From positions 2,197,501 to 2,261,500 of the forward strand of contig NZ_JAPZBC010000001.1 in the NCBI RefSeq assembly GCF_027460265.1: a stretch of 64,000 nt of DNA, given 5' to 3'. A model generated the notes under the pieces. That model made no database searches and was not told the DNA's origin. It saw only the letters and a list, made by a program, of their open reading frames with translations. Source of the DNA: Streptomyces sp. WMMC940. Lineage in GTDB: Bacteria > Actinomycetota > Actinomycetes > Streptomycetales > Streptomycetaceae. Positions within the stretch are counted from its first letter, which is position 1. The number at the start of each line of letters is the position of its first letter. The translations under genes and the position numbers were made by a program. This document shows positions 60,628-64,000 of this stretch, piece after piece.

Positions 60628-61290
60628 ATGCGTCTCGTCATCGCCCGCTGTTCCGTGGACTACGCCGGCCGGCTCACCGCCCACCTGCCCTCCGCTCCCC
60701 GTCTGATCCTGGTCAAGGCGGACGGCAGCGTCTCCATCCACGCCGACGACCGGGCGTACAAACCGCTGAACTGGATGTCCCCGCCCTGCAGCCTCAAGGA
60801 GGGGGACGACGGCGTCTGGACGGTCACCAACAAAACGGGCGAGAAACTGATCATCACGATGGAGGAGGTCCTCCACGACTCGTCCCACGAGCTGGGTGTG
60901 GACCCGGGCCTCATCAAGGACGGCGTGGAGGCGCACCTCCAGGAGCTGCTGGCAGACCGTATCGAGACACTGGGCGAGGGCTACAGCCTGATCCGCCGCG
61001 AGTACCCGACGGCGATCGGCCCCGTGGACATCCTGTGCCGCGACTCCGACGGCGCGACGGTGGCGGTGGAGATCAAGCGCCGCGGTGAGATCGACGGCGT
61101 CGAGCAGCTCACCCGCTATCTGGATCTGCTGAACCGCGACCCCCATCTCGCCCCGGTACGCGGTGTGTTCGCCGCACAGGAGATCAAACCCCAGGCGCGC
61201 GTGCTGGCGACGGACCGCGGCATCGGCTGTGTGGTGCTGGACTACGACGCCCTGCGTGGCATCGAGGACGACAAGCTGCGGCTCTTCTGA
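60628..61290 (+). CDS. nucS: Mismatch-specific endonuclease NucS/EndoMS
   Basis: 220 residues. It cleaves both strands at mismatches in the actinobacterial replacement for MutSL repair (established in mycobacteria and Streptomyces). The N-terminal dimerisation/DNA-binding domain begins [20 protein letters not shown]. The C-terminal RecB-like nuclease has Asp in [11 protein letters not shown] and Glu-x-Lys in [13 protein letters not shown], followed by [12 protein letters not shown]. The last residues DDKLRLF form the beta-clamp-binding tail. ATG 60628 gives the canonical start; an upstream frame to 60499 is rejected. It is probably transcribed without a leader. Confidence 0.95.
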   Translation: MRLVIARCSVDYAGRLTAHLPSAPRLILVKADGSVSIHADDRAYKPLNWMSPPCSLKEGDDGVWTVTNKTGEKLIITMEEVLHDSSHELGVDPGLIKDGVEAHLQELLADRIETLGEGYSLIRREYPTAIGPVDILCRDSDGATVAVEIKRRGEIDGVEQLTRYLDLLNRDPHLAPVRGVFAAQEIKPQARVLATDRGIGCVVLDYDALRGIEDDKLRLF

Positions 61291-61597
61291 CGGGAGGCAC
61301 GCGTACACGGGCGGCCCGCTGTGTGCGTGCCGCCCGCGCCTTGTGTGCGCGGGCGCACCGGGCGGCGTGGGTGTACGCGTCGAGGTGACGGCGTGCGCGC
61401 GGACGCAGCGCCGCGGGTGCCGGGCGCGTCACTCCGGCGCGCTCGCCGCGGTGACGGCCCGCGTACCGCCGCCCCCTCTTGCCGTTCCGTGCGCCCGTCC
61501 GAACCGGACCGGACGCCTCCGAACCGAACAGGCCCGGACCGGACCGCGACGGGCGGTGCGGGCCTGCCCGAAGCCGGGGGCCCTGACGCGCCCCCGC
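61291..61597. other. Intergenic region after nucS
   Basis: 307 bp without a gene. The first part has a hairpin with arms CGGGCGGC (61308-61315) and GCCGCCCG (61329-61336), which probably terminates nucS. The rest is repetitive GC-rich DNA with several ACCGGAC/CCGAACC motifs. Confidence 0.45.
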
Positions 61598-64000
61598 TCA
61601 GGACGACGAACTGCTGGGGTCCGCCTGGTTGCCGCTGGGGCTGCTCGACGTGGTGCCCGTGCCGCCGTCAGTCGTACCGCCGTCCGCAGTGCCGCCGTCG
61701 GTCGTGCCACCGTCGGTGGTCCCGCCGTCGGTCATACCCCCGTCAGTCGTGCCACCGTCGGTGGTCCCGCCGTCGGTCATACCCCCGTCAGTCGTACCAC
61801 CCTCAGTCGTACCGCCGTCGGCCGTACCGCCGCTCGGGCCGCTGGACGAGCCACCGGTCGTCGGCGAACCCGACGAACCCGACGACGAGCCGCCCGTCGA
61901 CGGGGAACCCCCCGTAGACGACGAACCACCGGTCGTGCCGCCCGTCGTCGACGAGGACGAGCCACCGGTCGCCGAGCCGGTCGTGCCCGAACCGCCCGTC
62001 GAGGAACCGCTGCCCGACGTGGCCGGGTCGCCCGCCGAGCCGCTCTCACCGGGCCGGGCGGTGCCCGGGGCCGCCGGAGCGCCACCCGACGTACCGCCGG
62101 TGGTGCCGTCCGCGGGACCGCTCGTGGAGTCGTCGGAAGGCTCGTCGGCGTTGAGGCCGTCGCTCCCCTCGCCCTCGTTCGCCGAATGTTCGCTGGTCAC
62201 GCGGTTCGCCGGAGTCTCCTCGTCGGAGGTCGCCCCGAGCGTCACCACCGTCCCGAGGACCACGGCCAGCAGGACGCCCGCTCCGGCTGCGACGAGATGG
62301 CGCCGGGGGCCGGAGACGGCGAGCCGGCGGGCGCCGGCGAGCAGTCCGGCCGGCGAGGCAGGGGTGTCACGGCGGGTCACCAGCGTCTCGACCGGCGCGG
62401 AGACGACCGCGAGGCCCTTGCCCGGGGACACCGGCTCCTCGGTGCGGACGGACGGAGCACCTTCGCCCTCGGACGTGTCCGTGCCGGGGAGCCGGGCTCC
62501 CTCGCGGTCGGTCACGAGGGCCAGCGCCCTCCGGCCGGCGACCGTGCCGCGCTTGTCGGCCAGCGCTCCGCGCATGGCGATGGACGCCTCGAGTTCGGCC
62601 CGCGCCCGGTCGAGGCTGCCCGAGCAGAGGGCCAGTACGCCGAGCTCGTGGAGGAAGTAGGCCTCCTCGGCGACCTCGCCCGCGGTCCGGGCCGCCTCCT
62701 GACCGGCGCGCAGGGCGCGCTGCCACGCCTGCCAGTGCAGTCCGGCCGCGAACGCGGGTGCGGCGCTGCGGGCCAGCAGCACGGCGGTGCTGGCGTGCCC
62801 GGTCTCCTGCGCGGGCACCAGCGCGCCCAGTGCCGCGAGGATCGCGTCGGCCTCCGACGACGCCCGCGCGGGCGTCACCGAGGGGTGCCCCGTCCACCAG
62901 GCGTAGTGCTGGGCGGCCGTGTGGGCGCGGCCGAGGGCGCCCTCGCCGTACCCGGCGGCCTCGAGCTGCGCGGCGACCCCGGCCGCAAGCCGGTAGCGGG
63001 GGCCGACGGGGCTGAGCAGGGCGCAGCCGGTCAGTTCGCCGAGCGCGGCGTCCGCGTGGGTGTCGCCGACGAGGGCGGGGAGATGGGCCTGGTGCGGGAC
63101 CTCGCCGCCGAGGGCGACCGCGAACCGGAGGGTGTCCCGGGTGGACTCGCTGAGCCGGGAGGCGAGCAGCGCGGCGGGGGCGGCACCTTCGCCCAGCGTC
63201 GGCAGCGGGACGTCGGGACCGTCGCCGAAGACGTTGTCCCCGTCGTCGTCATCGTCGTCGCGCTCCTCGGGGACGTTGCGCAGGGCGTCGCGCTGCCTCA
63301 GCAGCGCGCCGGCCTGGACGAAGCGCAGGGGCAGCCCCTCCGACTCGAACCAGAGGTCGCCGGCCCAGTTGGCCTCCTCGTCGGTGAGCGGCCGGTCCAC
63401 GGCCCGCTCGAGGAGCTCCAGCGCCGTGCCGCGCTCGAGCCCGGAGAGGAAGACCTCTTCGACTCGGGAGTCGGCCGAGGGCGGCGCGACGTCGGGTGTC
63501 GCGGCGAGCAGGAAGGCGCATTCCGGGGTGGCGTCCAGCAGTTCGTCCAGGGCGCTCCCGCCGAACTCCAGGTCGTCCACGAGGACGACGGCGCCGATCT
63601 CGCGGACGTGTCCGAGGAGCTCCGCACGGTCGGGCCGGTGCAGGGGCGCGTTGTGGACGGCGGTGAAGAGTTCGTAGAGGAGCTCGGCAGAGGTGCGGTG
63701 GTGTCCGGAGAGGCGGACGACGCCGTCGGGGGCGAGGTCCGCGCAGTCGGCGGCGACGGCGTCGAGCAGGGCGGTGCGACCCGATCCGGCCGGGCCGGTC
63801 AGCCGTACCGTACGGCCGTGCCCCAGGAGCCGGACGAGCCGCTCGCGCTCCTCCTGACGCGCCAGCAGCGGCAGCGCGGGGGCGGCCGGTCCGGGCGGGA
63901 CCGGGGGCCGGCCGGCGCGCCGCAGTTCGTCGCGCTCCTCGGTGGTGTGCCGGACGGGGGCGGCGGGTTCCGTGCCGGGGGGACAGGGCTCGATCTCGCT
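61598..64000 (-). CDS. Membrane-anchored ATPase with Gly/Thr/Asp-repeat tail, C-terminal part
   Basis: The frame is open to the window edge, so the start is outside; 800 residues are visible. Near the edge, a Pro-rich stretch precedes Walker A LTGPAGSGRTALLDAV (69-76 of the visible part) and Walker B AVVLVDDLEF (about 137-146), an orphan AAA/STAND-type NTPase core. A helical region (about 220-510, TPR-like, HELGVLALCSGSLDRARAEL) follows, then a single membrane helix (LVAAGAGVLLAVVLGTVVTL, about 567-590). The extracytoplasmic tail is low-complexity: Ser/Gly/Thr, then tandem GGTTD/GGMTD pentapeptides. It is probably a sensor or signalling ATPase whose tail reaches the cell wall. Function unknown. 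Confidence 0.82.
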   Translation of the reverse strand, partial: SEIEPCPPGTEPAAPVRHTTEERDELRRAGRPPVPPGPAAPALPLLARQEERERLVRLLGHGRTVRLTGPAGSGRTALLDAVAADCADLAPDGVVRLSGHHRTSAELLYELFTAVHNAPLHRPDRAELLGHVREIGAVVLVDDLEFGGSALDELLDATPECAFLLAATPDVAPPSADSRVEEVFLSGLERGTALELLERAVDRPLTDEEANWAGDLWFESEGLPLRFVQAGALLRQRDALRNVPEERDDDDDDGDNVFGDGPDVPLPTLGEGAAPAALLASRLSESTRDTLRFAVALGGEVPHQAHLPALVGDTHADAALGELTGCALLSPVGPRYRLAAGVAAQLEAAGYGEGALGRAHTAAQHYAWWTGHPSVTPARASSEADAILAALGALVPAQETGHASTAVLLARSAAPAFAAGLHWQAWQRALRAGQEAARTAGEVAEEAYFLHELGVLALCSGSLDRARAELEASIAMRGALADKRGTVAGRRALALVTDREGARLPGTDTSEGEGAPSVRTEEPVSPGKGLAVVSAPVETLVTRRDTPASPAGLLAGARRLAVSGPRRHLVAAGAGVLLAVVLGTVVTLGATSDEETPANRVTSEHSANEGEGSDGLNADEPSDDSTSGPADGTTGGTSGGAPAAPGTARPGESGSAGDPATSGSGSSTGGSGTTGSATGGSSSSTTGGTTGGSSSTGGSPSTGGSSSGSSGSPTTGGSSSGPSGGTADGGTTEGGTTDGGMTDGGTTDGGTTDGGMTDGGTTDGGTTDGGTADGGTTDGGTGTTSSSPSGNQADPSSSSS
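61668..61830 (-). repeat. 15-bp tandem repeats encoding GGTTD-type pentapeptides
   Basis: About eleven copies of a 15-bp unit inside the ATPase gene's 3' part. A 45-bp stretch (three units) is repeated almost exactly, which indicates recent copying by slippage. It encodes GGTTDGG/GGMTDGG pentapeptides. Confidence 0.8.

Noticed and set aside
61668..61830. CRISPR-like array
   Set aside because: The units are contiguous 15-bp coding repeats in frame with a gene; there are no unique spacers.

Overview
The window is high-GC actinobacterial chromosome and almost certainly Streptomyces. Codons are strongly GC-biased at the third position, GTG and TTG starts are frequent, and the scy-filP pair at 47.7-52.7 kb encodes the Streptomyces tip-organising coiled-coil proteins. 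From memory, the order glgB / HelD-type ATPase / dctA with its two-component system / pfkA-pta-ackA-pyk / icmA / absC-like / meaB / thiolase / mce / scy / filP / nucS matches the S. coelicolor core chromosome. No rRNA, tRNA or CRISPR array was seen.

Layout. 0-3.5 kb: 3' part of glgB meeting a HelD-family RNA polymerase recycling ATPase tail to tail. 3.7-6.9 kb: a compact operon (small coupled ORF, DUF2617, DUF4247 lipoprotein, DUF350, membrane-anchored polyamine aminopropyltransferase). 7.1-9.6 kb: secreted GH16 glucanase behind a LacI-type operator, then a DUF1996 lipoprotein. 9.7-14.5 kb: GYD protein, DctA and a divergent CitA/DcuS-like sensor with its regulator. 14.8-22.7 kb: an XRE regulator, a secreted acid phosphatase, and the glycolysis/acetate genes pfkA, pta-ackA and pyk.

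22.8-29.3 kb is the clearest accessory segment. It holds a transposase relic, a putative DUF6193-like immunity gene and a 1633-residue secreted polymorphic toxin (ricin-B lectin, long Ala-rich coiled coil, HINT self-cleaving domain, unrecognised C-terminal effector). Toxin and immunity genes are 10 nt apart on the same strand. This is the best candidate for an undescribed system. 29.7-32.3 kb carries a secreted/membrane trio (DUF6230, DUF6114, acidic Ser/Pro-rich protein), followed by a CnoX-like thioredoxin and a TetR regulator.

35-47.6 kb is rich in CoA-mutase metabolism: isobutyryl-CoA mutase large subunit (icmA, with diagnostic Phe80 and Gln198), the chaperone GTPase meaB, a thiolase and methylmalonyl-CoA epimerase. 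Among them lie two DUF3817 proteins, MarR regulators (one absC-like), three consecutive AIM24 proteins, and an OmpR-type two-component system divergent from a secreted PepSY protein. 47.7-58.2 kb: scy, filP and two related ABC exporter pairs separated by a secreted protein of unknown function. 58.2-64 kb: small zinc-binding-like protein, flavin monooxygenase-like protein, SCO5389-family protein, the mismatch endonuclease nucS, and the C-terminal 800 residues of a membrane-anchored ATPase with a repetitive tail.

Many regulatory palindromes and strong hairpin terminators are visible. Most notable are a 24-bp perfect palindrome just upstream of icmA, phased CTTCAG repeats before the two-component system, and a 17-bp palindrome between the thioredoxin and TetR genes.
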